Assembly (NCBI RefSeq): GCF_016735695.1
Contig: NZ_JAERQD010000006.1
Location: 62,001-126,000 of the forward strand
DNA length: 64,000 nucleotides
Source of the DNA: Microvirga zambiensis WSM3693
Lineage (GTDB): Bacteria; Pseudomonadota; Alphaproteobacteria; Rhizobiales; Beijerinckiaceae
Reading direction: 5' to 3'
Below, piece by piece: positions 29,997 through 38,244 of this stretch (position 1 is the first letter of the stretch; every line of letters starts with the position of its first letter). The notes beneath the pieces were generated by a model, which worked only from the letters and a program-made list of their open reading frames with translations, had not been told where the DNA came from and ran no database searches. A program made the position numbers and the translations under genes.

Positions 29997-30758
29997 ATGT
30001 CGATCACCAGACGCCATCTCCTGATCGGTGCAGCCCTCGCTGCCTCTTCGGCCGCCCACGCCCAACAGGACCAATCGACCGCAATGCCTGTCACCGCCCA
30101 ACGCAACAGCTTCAAGAGCGGAGGCAAGGCCGTCGCCGTCGAGACCTTTCAGGCAACCGGAACCTCATCCCGACCTGCCATTCTCATGCTGCATGGCGCG
30201 GACGGCCTGAGCGCCAACACGCGATACCGCGAGGGCGCTCGGAATGTGGCTGCCGCCGGCTACCAGGTGCATCTCGTGCATTATCTCGACCGCACGGGCG
30301 AAAGGCGGGCCTCGTTCGGGACTCTCTTCCAGAATTTCGTGTCCTGGAGGGAGACTGTGCAGGATGCGCTGGCATTCGCCTCCGATCATTCCGGTGCGGA
30401 TCCGCGCCGGGTCGGCATCATCGGGATTTCACTCGGCGCCGCCCTTGGGCTTGCCGTGGCCGGCTCCGACAGCCGCGTGAAGGCGCTTGTGAGCTATTTC
30501 GGCCCGCTGCCGGAGGGTGCGATCGCCACGACCTCCCGGCTGCCCCCGACTCTGGTGCTCCATGGATCGGCCGATCCCATCGTGCCCGTGTCGAACGCTT
30601 ATGCCGTCGAGGCGCTGCTGCGCCAGCAGAATGTGCCGCATGAGATCAAGGTCTATCCCGGCCAAGGCCACGGCTTCAGAGGCGCGGCCGAGGTCGATGC
30701 GACCGCCCGATCCCTCGCGTTTCTCGAGCGCCATCTCGCCGGACTGCAGCGCCCGTGA
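29997..30758 (+). CDS. Exported dienelactone-hydrolase-like alpha/beta hydrolase
   Basis: 253 residues. The N-terminus (ITRRHLLIGAALAAS...AHA) resembles a twin-arginine signal with an Ala-x-Ala cleavage site, so the enzyme probably acts in the periplasm. The alpha/beta hydrolase fold shows a serine nucleophile S145 (GISLG), D193 (GSADP) and H225 (GQGHGF). Classical dienelactone hydrolases use cysteine, so this is one of the serine-bearing relatives, likely an esterase of unknown substrate. The ATG at 29997 is chosen because it starts the signal; about 190 bases of non-coding sequence separate it from the divergent transporter. Confidence 0.8.
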   Translation: MSITRRHLLIGAALAASSAAHAQQDQSTAMPVTAQRNSFKSGGKAVAVETFQATGTSSRPAILMLHGADGLSANTRYREGARNVAAAGYQVHLVHYLDRTGERRASFGTLFQNFVSWRETVQDALAFASDHSGADPRRVGIIGISLGAALGLAVAGSDSRVKALVSYFGPLPEGAIATTSRLPPTLVLHGSADPIVPVSNAYAVEALLRQQNVPHEIKVYPGQGHGFRGAAEVDATARSLAFLERHLAGLQRP

Positions 30759-30830
30759 ATGCTGGGCCCCTTCCCGCAGGCGGCGGAGGCGATTAAGACT
30801 AGGCCCCTCTTTCAGGAAGCAGGAGCGATC

Positions 30831-32909
30831 ATGACGGCTTCAGACGCGGCTCTCGCAGGCAATCCCCTTCTCACGCAGTGGACCACGCCCTTCGACCTTC
30901 CACCTTTCGAGAGCATCACGCCGGAGCACTACAAGCCTGCCTTCGACACGGCACTCGCCGAGCAGCAGGCCGAGATCGCCGCCATCGCGGACAATGCGGA
31001 GTCGTCCAGCTTCGCCAACACCGTCGAGGCACTGGAGAAAAGCGGGCGGACACTGAAAAAAGTCGGCGGCGTTTTCTTCAATCTCGCCGGCTCGCATACC
31101 AACGATGCGATCCAGGCCGTCGAGCGCGAGATGGCGCCGATTCTCGCCAAGCACCGCAACAGCATCTTCATGAACGAGGCGCTCTACAAGCGCGTGGCGG
31201 CGCTCTACAGCAAGCGCGACAGCCTCGGCCTTGCCCCCGAGCAGGCCCGCGTTCTCGACCGCTATCATACCATCTTCGTGCGCGCCGGGGCGAAGCTCGG
31301 GCCGGAGGAGAAAAAGCGACTCGCCGCGATCACGGAGCGGCTGGCAAGCCTCGGCACGCAATTCTCGCAGAACGTGCTGGCCGATGAAAAATCCTATCAG
31401 CTTGTTCTCGACGGAGAGACGGATCTCGAGGGCCTGCCATCCTTCCTGCGCGAGGCGGCCGCTCAGGCGGCGGAGGAGCGCGGCCTGAAGGGCAAGCATG
31501 TCATCACGCTCTCCCGCTCCAGCATCGAGCCGTTCCTGCAATTCTCCAAGCGGCGCGACCTGCGCGAGCAGGCCTTCAGGGCTTGGGCGGCACGCGGCGA
31601 CAATGCGAATGCCACAGACAACAAGGCGATCATCGCCGAGACGGCGGCCTTGCGCGCAGAACGCGCGAAGCTTCTCGGCTACGAGACCTTCGCCGATTTC
31701 AAACTCGCCGATACGATGGCGAAGACGCCCGACAATGTCGCGAGGCTCCTGGACGATGTCTGGACACCGGCGATTGCCCGGGCAAAAGAAGAGCGCGACG
31801 ACCTGCAGGCCCAGGCGCAGTCGGTCGGCGACAACATCGCCATCGAGCCGTGGGACTGGCGCTACTATGCGGATCAGGTGCGCATGGCGCGTCACAATCT
31901 CGACGAGGCGACGATCAAGCCTTACTTCCAGCTCGACCGCATCATCGAGGCTTCGTTCGAAACGGCGCAAAGGCTGTTCGGCTTGAGCTTCGAGGAACTG
32001 AAGGACTTTCCGCGCTATCATCCCGATATCCGCGCCTGGCAGGTGAAGGATGCGCAGGGCAACCCTGTCGGCACCTTCATCGGCGATTATTTCGCGCGGC
32101 CCTCCAAGCGCAGCGGCGCCTGGATGAGCGCCTTCCGCTCGCAGGAAAAGCTCTCGGGCGACATCCGCCCGATCATCGTCAACGTGATGAACTTCTCGAA
32201 AGGCGCAGCGGGCGAACCATCGCTCCTGAGCTTCGACGATGCGCGCACGCTATTCCATGAATTCGGCCACGGCCTGCACGGTCTGCTCTCGAACGTGACC
32301 TATCCGCTCCTGGCCGGCACGGCCGTATCGACGGATTTCGTAGAGCTGCCGTCGCAGCTCTACGAGCACTGGCTCTCGCAGCCGGACATCCTTCGCCGCT
32401 ACGCCACCCATTACCGAACCGGCGAGCCGATCCCCGAAGCGCTGCTCGAACGACTCATGGCTGCGCGCAACTTCAACCAGGGCTTCGCCACGGTCGAATA
32501 TCTCGCCTCCGCCTTCGTCGACCTCGCGCTTCATCGCCGCAAGGATCTGAGCAATCTCGACGTCTCGGCCTTCGAGGCGGAGACGCTGAAGAAGATCGGC
32601 ATGCCGCGCGAGATCATCATGCGCCACCGCACGCCGCATTTCACGCATGTGTTCTCGGGCGACGGCTATTCGTCGGGCTATTACAGTTATCTCTGGTCGG
32701 AGGTGCTCGATGCGGATGCCTTCACCGCCTTCGAGGAGACGGGTAACGCCTTCGACAAGGAGATGGCGGACAAGCTGAAAACATTCATTTACTCAGCCGG
32801 CAATCTGCGCGACCCCGCCGAAGCCTACACGGCTTTCCGCGGACGCCTGCCTACGGCAGACGCACTTCTGGCCAAGCGCGGATTGGTGGCGGTGGTCGAA
32901 GACGCTTGA
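30831..32909 (+). CDS. dcp: M3 family peptidyl-dipeptidase / oligopeptidase A type
   Basis: 692-residue zinc metallopeptidase that cleaves short peptides, normally in the cytoplasm; there is no signal peptide. The zinc site is HEFGH at 476-480 (H476, E477, H480) with E505 in DFVELPSQ as third ligand. The late HRTPHFTHVFSGDGYSSGYYSYLWS segment is the substrate-binding signature of this family. AGGAG eight bases upstream supports the ATG at 30831. It could be called Dcp or PrlC; the sequence features favour the Dcp side (LEKSGRTLKKVGGVFFNLAG). Peptide degradation fits the dipeptide importer nearby. Confidence 0.9.
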   Translation: MTASDAALAGNPLLTQWTTPFDLPPFESITPEHYKPAFDTALAEQQAEIAAIADNAESSSFANTVEALEKSGRTLKKVGGVFFNLAGSHTNDAIQAVEREMAPILAKHRNSIFMNEALYKRVAALYSKRDSLGLAPEQARVLDRYHTIFVRAGAKLGPEEKKRLAAITERLASLGTQFSQNVLADEKSYQLVLDGETDLEGLPSFLREAAAQAAEERGLKGKHVITLSRSSIEPFLQFSKRRDLREQAFRAWAARGDNANATDNKAIIAETAALRAERAKLLGYETFADFKLADTMAKTPDNVARLLDDVWTPAIARAKEERDDLQAQAQSVGDNIAIEPWDWRYYADQVRMARHNLDEATIKPYFQLDRIIEASFETAQRLFGLSFEELKDFPRYHPDIRAWQVKDAQGNPVGTFIGDYFARPSKRSGAWMSAFRSQEKLSGDIRPIIVNVMNFSKGAAGEPSLLSFDDARTLFHEFGHGLHGLLSNVTYPLLAGTAVSTDFVELPSQLYEHWLSQPDILRRYATHYRTGEPIPEALLERLMAARNFNQGFATVEYLASAFVDLALHRRKDLSNLDVSAFEAETLKKIGMPREIIMRHRTPHFTHVFSGDGYSSGYYSYLWSEVLDADAFTAFEETGNAFDKEMADKLKTFIYSAGNLRDPAEAYTAFRGRLPTADALLAKRGLVAVVEDA

Positions 32910-32918
32910 GGTCAAGTC

Positions 32919-32940
32919 GACGGGCCGGATCCGGCCCGTC
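32919..32940. terminator. Perfect 22-base palindrome between convergent genes
   Basis: A 22-base perfect palindrome starting GACGGGCCGG and centred on GATC lies just after dcp and overlaps the stop of the small minus-strand ORF. It can fold on either strand but has no T-run, so it is at best a weak bidirectional terminator. Confidence 0.4.
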
Positions 32941-33115
32941 ACGCCGTCCCGGTGGTGAACTCGCGCGAGCGCTTCATGGCGTAGAAGCGGATCTTGCCGA
33001 TTCGCGGCGTTTCCTTGGGCGAGACCTGAGGTGCCGGAAGCGGTCGCAGGACGCTCTTCAGGAAAGCCGCTCCTTGCGGATCGATCTCCAGGGCTTTCGC
33101 ATCGAGCACCGGCAT
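32939..33115 (-). CDS. Small conserved-looking protein, 58 residues
   Basis: An ATG at 33115 opens a 58-codon frame reading MPVLDAKALEIDPQGAAFLK and ending REFTTGTA. It has no membrane segment or signal; the composition is that of a small soluble protein, and it fills an otherwise empty gap between dcp and galM with good codon use (third positions mostly G/C). I do not recognise a family. The longer open frames covering the same stretch give arginine-rich, low-complexity products and look like shadows. A ribosome site is not obvious. It needs homologue support to be certain. Confidence 0.5.
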   Translation of the reverse strand: MPVLDAKALEIDPQGAAFLKSVLRPLPAPQVSPKETPRIGKIRFYAMKRSREFTTGTA

Positions 33116-33202
33116 GGACGGCCTTTCCCTTCTGATTCGTGTTCGTTCGGAAACGCAACGCCAGTGAAGAAAAACACCTACGCTTGGGCGAAGTTCCTTC
33201 GA

Positions 33203-34204
33203 TCAACGTGAGAACCGCAGCTCGCTGACCTGTCGGGAGACCCGCCCGGGGCGCACGATAGACTCCGGAAAATGGGCTTTATTGGGGCCGTCGGGAAAAC
33301 GCTGCGGCTCCAGGCAGAGGCCGCCATGCTTGCCGTACTTGGCGCCATCCAGCCCTTCCACGGGGATGTCGATCAGGTGTCCATCGTAGAACTGGACGCC
33401 GGGCTCGGTGGTCCAGAGCTCCATGGAAAGGTCATTTCTGCGCGATGCCAGGGTCGCCGCGTGGCGAAGCTCGCCATAGGGCCCGCGCAGCACATAGTTG
33501 ATGTCGTAGAGGGTGTGCTGCGCCCCGTGCACCGGACGCGCGGCAGTGAAGTCGTAATCCGTGCCGGCAACAATCAGGATCTCACCGGTAGGAATGAGGT
33601 CAGGCTGGGTTGGCGTGATGTAGTCGCCGGCGATCGTCAATTCATGCGCAGAGATATCGGGGCTGCCGTCGAGGTTGAAATAACCGTGGGTGGTGAGGTT
33701 GACCGGCGTCGGCCTGTCGCTCGTCGCCTCGAGCGCGATCTGCAGTCGCGAAGGTTCTCGGAGCGTGTAGGTGCAGGTCGCGACAACGCGGCCGGGATAG
33801 CCCATGTCGCCGTCCTCCGAGACGAGCCCCAGGGTCAGACTGGAGGGCGTGTGATCGACGATGCCCCAGAGGCGCGTGCCGAAGCCCATGCTGCCGCCAT
33901 GAAGCTGATTCCTGCCCTCGTTGGCATCGAGTTCATATGTTTCCCCGTCCAGCGTGAATCGCGCCCCGCCGATGCGGTTGCCGTAGCGCCCAACGATGGC
34001 GCCGAAATAGGGGGAATGGGCGACGTAATCCTCGATGGAGTTGAGGCCGAGCACCACGCGCTGGGGAACATCCGCAAGCGGCACCACGAGATCGCGCACC
34101 ACGGCGCCCCAGGTCAGGATTTTCGCCTCCATCCCGTCGGGCCCCTTGAGCGTGACCTGCAGGACGTCCTGGCCATTGAGGGTTCCGAAGCGCTCGATCG
34201 TCAT
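33203..34204 (-). CDS. galM: Aldose 1-epimerase (mutarotase)
   Basis: 333 residues. It interconverts alpha and beta anomers of glucose, galactose and similar sugars in the cytoplasm. The catalytic residues are in place: H102 (NQLHGG), the acid H173 (THGYFNL) and the base E299 (CLEPQRFPD), with the GRYGNRI sugar-binding segment near 72-78. The length is normal. It lies downstream of the lactonase gene with a five-base gap, so the two form an operon for sugar entry and oxidation steps. Confidence 0.93.
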   Translation of the reverse strand: MTIERFGTLNGQDVLQVTLKGPDGMEAKILTWGAVVRDLVVPLADVPQRVVLGLNSIEDYVAHSPYFGAIVGRYGNRIGGARFTLDGETYELDANEGRNQLHGGSMGFGTRLWGIVDHTPSSLTLGLVSEDGDMGYPGRVVATCTYTLREPSRLQIALEATSDRPTPVNLTTHGYFNLDGSPDISAHELTIAGDYITPTQPDLIPTGEILIVAGTDYDFTAARPVHGAQHTLYDINYVLRGPYGELRHAATLASRRNDLSMELWTTEPGVQFYDGHLIDIPVEGLDGAKYGKHGGLCLEPQRFPDGPNKAHFPESIVRPGRVSRQVSELRFSR

Positions 34205-34209
34205 GTTGC

Positions 34210-35091
34210 CTATCCCTCAAAGAAATGAGCCTTCAGGCCGCGGATGCCGCCGGTTTCGACCTGGAAGAGATGCCCTGCCATCACGTCGAGATGCGGGTCG
34301 CGGCCGATGGCGGCGGTGGTGATGTAGAGCGTTGTCAAATCCGGCCCGCCGAAGGCGCATTTCGTGACCTGCGCGGTCGGAACGGGCACGACACGCTCGA
34401 CCGATCCGTCAGGCGCGAAGCGGGAGATGCGCGAAGCACCCCAATGGCAGACCCACACATAGCCCTCCGCATCGACCGCCATGCCGTCCGGATGGGCCCA
34501 TCCCTCGCCGAAGCGGACGAAGGGATGAGGCTTGCCGATCCGGCCTCCTTGAGCGTCGAGAACATAGATCGTGCAGTCGACCGAATCGGTCGCATAGAGC
34601 TTCTTCCCGTCCGGGCTGAAGGCCGGCCCGTTGGTGACGATGATGCCGGAATGGAATTGAGTCAGCGCCTTGCCGTCCCAGCGCCAGAAAGCACCCGACT
34701 TGGTCTTCTCCTCGTCGTCCATGGTGCCGAAATAGATCGCGCCGTCCGGCCCGACATGGCCGTCATTGATGCGGTTATCGGGCTTGTCCTTGTCCGGGGA
34801 CACGATGGGCTGCACCGCGCCCGTCCGGAGATTGAAGCGGGCAAGGCCCGACTTGAAGCCGGCGATGACCTCGTCCTCGTCCGGGGTGAGCGCGATGAAG
34901 CCGATTCGCTCGGGCGCGTCGATGCGGAAATGCTCCTTTGCTTCCGGCTGGTAGCGCCAGATGCCGGGATTCTTGATGTCGACCCAGAAGAGCGTGTTCG
35001 AGCGATGATCCCAGACGGGGCCCTCGCCCAGGATGCAGGCGCTGGCCACCGCCACATGCGGCGTCTGCGGATGAACGGCTGGATGTGTCAT
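34210..35091 (-). CDS. SMP-30/gluconolactonase-type sugar lactonase
   Basis: 293-residue six-bladed beta-propeller lactonase that hydrolyses sugar-1,4-/1,5-lactones in oxidative sugar pathways. The divalent-metal ligands can be placed: E23 in LGEGPVWD, the asparagine in VTNGPAFSPDG and the aspartate in HPDGMAVD; NRINDGHVGPDG is also typical. AAGGGGAAG before the ATG at 35091 fixes the start; the frame remains open further upstream but without homology. With galM it suggests catabolism of an aldose via its lactone (for example arabinose, galactose or glucose); which sugar is not determined. Confidence 0.88.
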   Translation of the reverse strand: MTHPAVHPQTPHVAVASACILGEGPVWDHRSNTLFWVDIKNPGIWRYQPEAKEHFRIDAPERIGFIALTPDEDEVIAGFKSGLARFNLRTGAVQPIVSPDKDKPDNRINDGHVGPDGAIYFGTMDDEEKTKSGAFWRWDGKALTQFHSGIIVTNGPAFSPDGKKLYATDSVDCTIYVLDAQGGRIGKPHPFVRFGEGWAHPDGMAVDAEGYVWVCHWGASRISRFAPDGSVERVVPVPTAQVTKCAFGGPDLTTLYITTAAIGRDPHLDVMAGHLFQVETGGIRGLKAHFFEG

Positions 35092-35162
35092 GTCGCTTCC
35101 CCTTGGCAGTTCGCGTGCTTCCTTGCCCTGCCGGTAACTCCGGCTGGGCGCGATGGGTCCCC

Positions 35163-36356
35163 TCAGGATGCGGGCGTCTCTGCGATTCGACGTGCGAGCG
35201 CGACAAGGCTCATGTCGGAGCCCGCCGGTCCCATGATCGACAGGCCCAGCGGCGCGCCGAGGCGGGAGGCGAGCGGGATCGAGACCTGCGGCAGGCCCGT
35301 CAGGACCGACAGGCAGAGCAGGTTCAGGGCGTTGTTGCGGTAGTCGTTCAGGGCCTCGTCGCTCTCGGACAGCAGCGGCGCGACATCCGGCATGGTCGGC
35401 AGGATCAGGACGGCGTCGCTGCCGAGGAGGGCGCCGAATCGTTTGCGGAACGCAGCCCGAATCACCTGCGATTCCACCACCTGGGCATCGGTGACGGCCT
35501 TCGAGAACTCGAACCGATCGGCCACGCCGGGACCGAGGGGCGGCCGGTAGCGCTCGATCATCGGCCCATCGACAATCCAGGCCTCCCGGCTCTGGATATA
35601 GCGCATGGCCCAGTAGAGCGCGGTGAACCCTTCCACGGCCACATCGACCGTCTCCGGCTGCCCGAGTACGGCCTCCGCCTGCCGCAGCGCCGGCGCGAGC
35701 GCCTCCCGCACATCCGCGTGGAGCAGAGCGAAGGCGTCCCTCGCCAGCAGCACCCGGGGCTTTTCCGGCAGGGGCGAGGGATCCGGCCCGAGCAGGACCT
35801 CGCCGACCCGCACGAAAGTGGCGCCATCGCGGGTGAAATAGCCGCAGGTGTCGAAGGACGGCGCCAGATCGTGGCAGAGTTCGAGGCTGACCCGGCCATG
35901 GGTCGGCCGGATGCCGAAGAGGCCGCAATGATTCGCCGGCGCCCGGACCGAGCCGCCCGTATCGGTGCCGAGGGCGAAGTCGCACAGCCCGTTCGAGACG
36001 GCGGCTGCCGAGCCCGCGGACGAGCCACCGGGGATCCGATCGGGCGCGCCTCCGTTCACCGGCGTGCCGAAATGGGCGTTCTTGCCGCTCATGGAAAAGG
36101 CGAGTTCGTCGGTGATCGTCTTGCCCACGAGGCGGGCGCCGGCATCGAGGAGCCTCTGCACCGTCGGCGCCGTGCGCATCTTGATGCCGGACATGGCGAG
36201 CATGTGCGGCGAGCCGCAGGCGGTGGGGTAGCCCGCCACGTCGAACAGATCCTTGGCGGCAAAGGTCAGGCCCGACAGCGGCCCGTTCGGGGCATTGGCG
36301 ACCGGAACGGCCGGATAGGGCATGAAGGCATGGGCGGGGTCGCGGTCGAGGAGCAT
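35163..36356 (-). CDS. Amidase-signature family amidase
   Basis: 397-residue amide hydrolase. The Ser-cisSer-Lys triad is visible as K35 (AAKDLFDV), S112 (GGSSAGS) and S136 (GTDTGGS), with correct spacing. Members cleave many amides (nicotinamide, indoleacetamide, allophanate and others); the shorter C-terminal half here is like the AtzF/GatA-type small amidases but does not tell the substrate. The start is the ATG at 36356 (MLLDRDPAHAF); the longer open frame upstream is not protein-like. It is divergent from the Liv-type binding protein, so an amide or amino acid could be the shared theme. Confidence 0.88.
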   Translation of the reverse strand: MLLDRDPAHAFMPYPAVPVANAPNGPLSGLTFAAKDLFDVAGYPTACGSPHMLAMSGIKMRTAPTVQRLLDAGARLVGKTITDELAFSMSGKNAHFGTPVNGGAPDRIPGGSSAGSAAAVSNGLCDFALGTDTGGSVRAPANHCGLFGIRPTHGRVSLELCHDLAPSFDTCGYFTRDGATFVRVGEVLLGPDPSPLPEKPRVLLARDAFALLHADVREALAPALRQAEAVLGQPETVDVAVEGFTALYWAMRYIQSREAWIVDGPMIERYRPPLGPGVADRFEFSKAVTDAQVVESQVIRAAFRKRFGALLGSDAVLILPTMPDVAPLLSESDEALNDYRNNALNLLCLSVLTGLPQVSIPLASRLGAPLGLSIMGPAGSDMSLVALARRIAETPAS

Positions 36357-36530
36357 GGATTCACTACACCACGGGGACGAGGGGATCGCGAATGTGTCAC
36401 TCTCTTCCCGCCGGGGGCAAGGCAGGATTTGAGGAACCGCAGGATTTGGTGAAGCTCGGCAGTTTTCGTCTTCCTTCCCGGTGCGATTGGCCCTAAATCC
36501 ACGCAGGTTCTCGTTTTCAAGGAACGCACA

Positions 36531-37736
36531 ATGGCGACAACATCGACGATCCGCTGGCTGGCCCTTGGAGTGGCGCTCGCGCTCGGATCTCCCGCCGTGC
36601 AGGCTCAGCCCGCTCCGATCAAGATCGGGGAGCTCAATTCCTATGCCAGGCAGGCCGCTTTCACGGTGCCCTACCGCGACGGCTGGCAGCTGGCGCTCGA
36701 CGAGATCAACGCCAAGGGCGGCGTCCTCGGCCGCAAGCTCGAGATCATCTCCCGCGAGGACGGCGCGACCACGGGCGACGCCACCCGCGTGGCCGACGAA
36801 CTCGTAAGCCGTGAGGGCGTATCCCTGCTCTTCGGCTCCTTCCTGTCGAATGTCGGCGTCGCCATGGCGGATTTCGCCAACCAGAAGAAGATCGTCTATA
36901 TCGCAGCCGAGCCGCTGACCGATGCGATCACCATGGGCCAGGGCAACCGCTACACCTTCCGCATCCGGCCCAACAACACCATGCAGGTCGGCATGCTGGT
37001 CGACCAAGCCAAGGCCTCCGGTGCGAAGCGCTGGGCCATCGTCGCGCCGAACTACGAATACGGCCAGTCAGCGGCCGCCGCGTTCAAGCGCCTGATCCAG
37101 GAGCGGATTCCGGGCGCCGAGATCGTCGCCGAGCAATATCCGGCGCTCGGCAAGATCGAGGCAGGCCCCACCGTCTCGGCGCTCGAGCAGGCCAAGCCCG
37201 ACGGCATCTTCAACGTGCTCTTCGGCCCCGACCTCACCCAGTTCGTCCGCGAAGGCAACACCCGTGGCCTGTTCGAAAAGGCGACCGTTCTGTCGCTTCT
37301 CACCGGCGAGCCCGAATGGCTCCTGCCCCTGAAGGACGAAGTGCCGGAAGGCTGGACCGTGACGGGCTATCCCTGGGACCAGATCACCGAGCCGAAGCAC
37401 AAGGCCTTCGTCGACGCCTACCGCGCCAAGTACAACGACACGCCGCGTCTCGGCTCGCTCCTCGGCTACATGGTCGTCTACATGATCCGCGACACCATCG
37501 AGCGGGCCGGCTCGACTGACACGGAGGCTCTCATCAAGGCGCTCGAGGACGCGAAGTTCGACACCGTCGTCGGTCCCGTCACCATGCGTGGCATCGACAA
37601 TCAGTCCTCGATGGGCGCCTGGGTCGGCAAGCTCGCGCTGAAAGGCGCCGCGGGTGGCATGACGGACTGGGCCTACAAGGACGGCACCTCGTTCATGCCA
37701 ACCGAGGGCGAGGTGAAGGCGGTGCGGAAGGATTGA
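36531..37736 (+). CDS. Liv-type ABC transporter substrate-binding protein
   Basis: 401-residue periplasmic binding protein (type I, branched-chain amino acid/amide class) with signal peptide LALGVALALGSPAVQA and mature start PIKIGELNSYARQA. It feeds the permease and ATPases at 38245-41578, from which it is separated by a DUF559 insert flanked by inverted repeats. Such proteins bind leucine-type amino acids, amides or urea; the divergent amidase next door makes an amide-type ligand possible. The cargo is not determined from sequence. Confidence 0.9.
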   Translation: MATTSTIRWLALGVALALGSPAVQAQPAPIKIGELNSYARQAAFTVPYRDGWQLALDEINAKGGVLGRKLEIISREDGATTGDATRVADELVSREGVSLLFGSFLSNVGVAMADFANQKKIVYIAAEPLTDAITMGQGNRYTFRIRPNNTMQVGMLVDQAKASGAKRWAIVAPNYEYGQSAAAAFKRLIQERIPGAEIVAEQYPALGKIEAGPTVSALEQAKPDGIFNVLFGPDLTQFVREGNTRGLFEKATVLSLLTGEPEWLLPLKDEVPEGWTVTGYPWDQITEPKHKAFVDAYRAKYNDTPRLGSLLGYMVVYMIRDTIERAGSTDTEALIKALEDAKFDTVVGPVTMRGIDNQSSMGAWVGKLALKGAAGGMTDWAYKDGTSFMPTEGEVKAVRKD

Positions 37737-37745
37737 CGCGCCTTC

Positions 37746-37792
37746 ACCCTCCCCTTGAGGGGGAGGGTCGACCGTAGGTCGGGGTGGGGTGG
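37746..37792. repeat. Left inverted repeat of the DUF559 element
   Basis: 47 bases: a hairpin ACCCTCCCC/GGGGAGGGT, then a small stem GACC-GTA-GGTC, then GGGGTGGGGTGG. It begins ten bases after the stop of the binding protein. The reverse complement matches 38192-38239 except inside the small stem. Confidence 0.85.
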
Positions 37793-37812
37793 CACCACAA
37801 CAGAAAGCGATC

Positions 37813-38241
37813 ATGGCCGACATCAGCCGCTTCAGACGTGAGAGAGCAAAGCAACTCCGCTCCAAAACCACCGAGGCGGAACAAGCCCTCTGGCGCGCCC
37901 TGAAGCGCATCCCGGTCTACGGAAGCCATTTCCGCCGCCAGGTTCCCATCGGTCCTTATGTTGCAGATTTCGCCTGCCTGAAAGCACGTCTTCTCATCGA
38001 ACTCGACGGCGGGCAACATTCGCAGGACGACATCATAGCCAAGGATGAAGCCCGGACCCGCTGGCTCGAACAAGAAGGCTATCGTGTCATCCGGTTCTGG
38101 AACGCCGAGCTGACCGAGAACATGAACGGTGTTCTCGATACCATTTACGCGGCCCTGTATGGCTCGCCTCAATCGGAAGCGCTTGCGCTTCCCACCCCAC
38201 CCCGGCCTGACGGCCGACCCTCCCCCTCAAGGGGAGGGTAG
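37813..38241 (+). CDS. DUF559 (Vsr-like endonuclease fold) protein
   Basis: 142 residues from the ATG at 37813 (a GTG at 37789, inside the left repeat, would add eight). The core is the DUF559 pattern, related to very-short-patch-repair/PD-(D/E)xK endonucleases: FRRQVPIGPYVADF with D52, IELDGGQH with E63 and D65, then DEARTRWLEQEGYRVIRFWN. Catalytic acids are intact, so it may cut DNA; the real function of the family is not known. The last 16 or so residues (TPPRPDGRPSPSRGG) are encoded by the right inverted repeat and the stop is also in it. Gene and repeats therefore behave as one unit. Confidence 0.85.
   Translation: MADISRFRRERAKQLRSKTTEAEQALWRALKRIPVYGSHFRRQVPIGPYVADFACLKARLLIELDGGQHSQDDIIAKDEARTRWLEQEGYRVIRFWNAELTENMNGVLDTIYAALYGSPQSEALALPTPPRPDGRPSPSRGG
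38192..38239. repeat. Right inverted repeat of the DUF559 element
   Basis: 48 bases, inverted relative to 37746-37792. The outer parts (CCACCCCACCCC and the ACCCTCCCCC/GGGGAGGGT hairpin) are identical; the small stem is GGCC-TGAC-GGCC in place of GACC-GTA-GGTC, so both partners of a base pair changed together. It ends five bases before the permease start. Confidence 0.85.
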
Positions 38242-38244
38242 ACC

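Larger units (their letters stand above)
37746..38239 (+). mobile_element. Putative repeat-bounded DUF559 insertion unit
   Basis: About 494 bases made of two near-identical inverted repeats and a single DUF559 gene whose last codons lie in the right repeat. It interrupts a Liv-type transport operon between the binding protein and the permease, where such operons are normally continuous. No target-site duplication is obvious (flanks end CGCGCCTTC and AGACCATGG). Whether it moves, or is moved by another enzyme, is not shown by the sequence. Confidence 0.55.

Noticed and set aside
32793..33211. Overlapping open frames of 101 and 137 codons around 33.0 kb
   Set aside because: Arginine- and serine-rich products without structure; the 58-residue minus-strand frame in the same place is more protein-like.
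37746..38239. Classical insertion sequence
   Set aside because: No transposase, no visible target duplication; the only gene is DUF559. Kept as a putative repeat-bounded unit instead.
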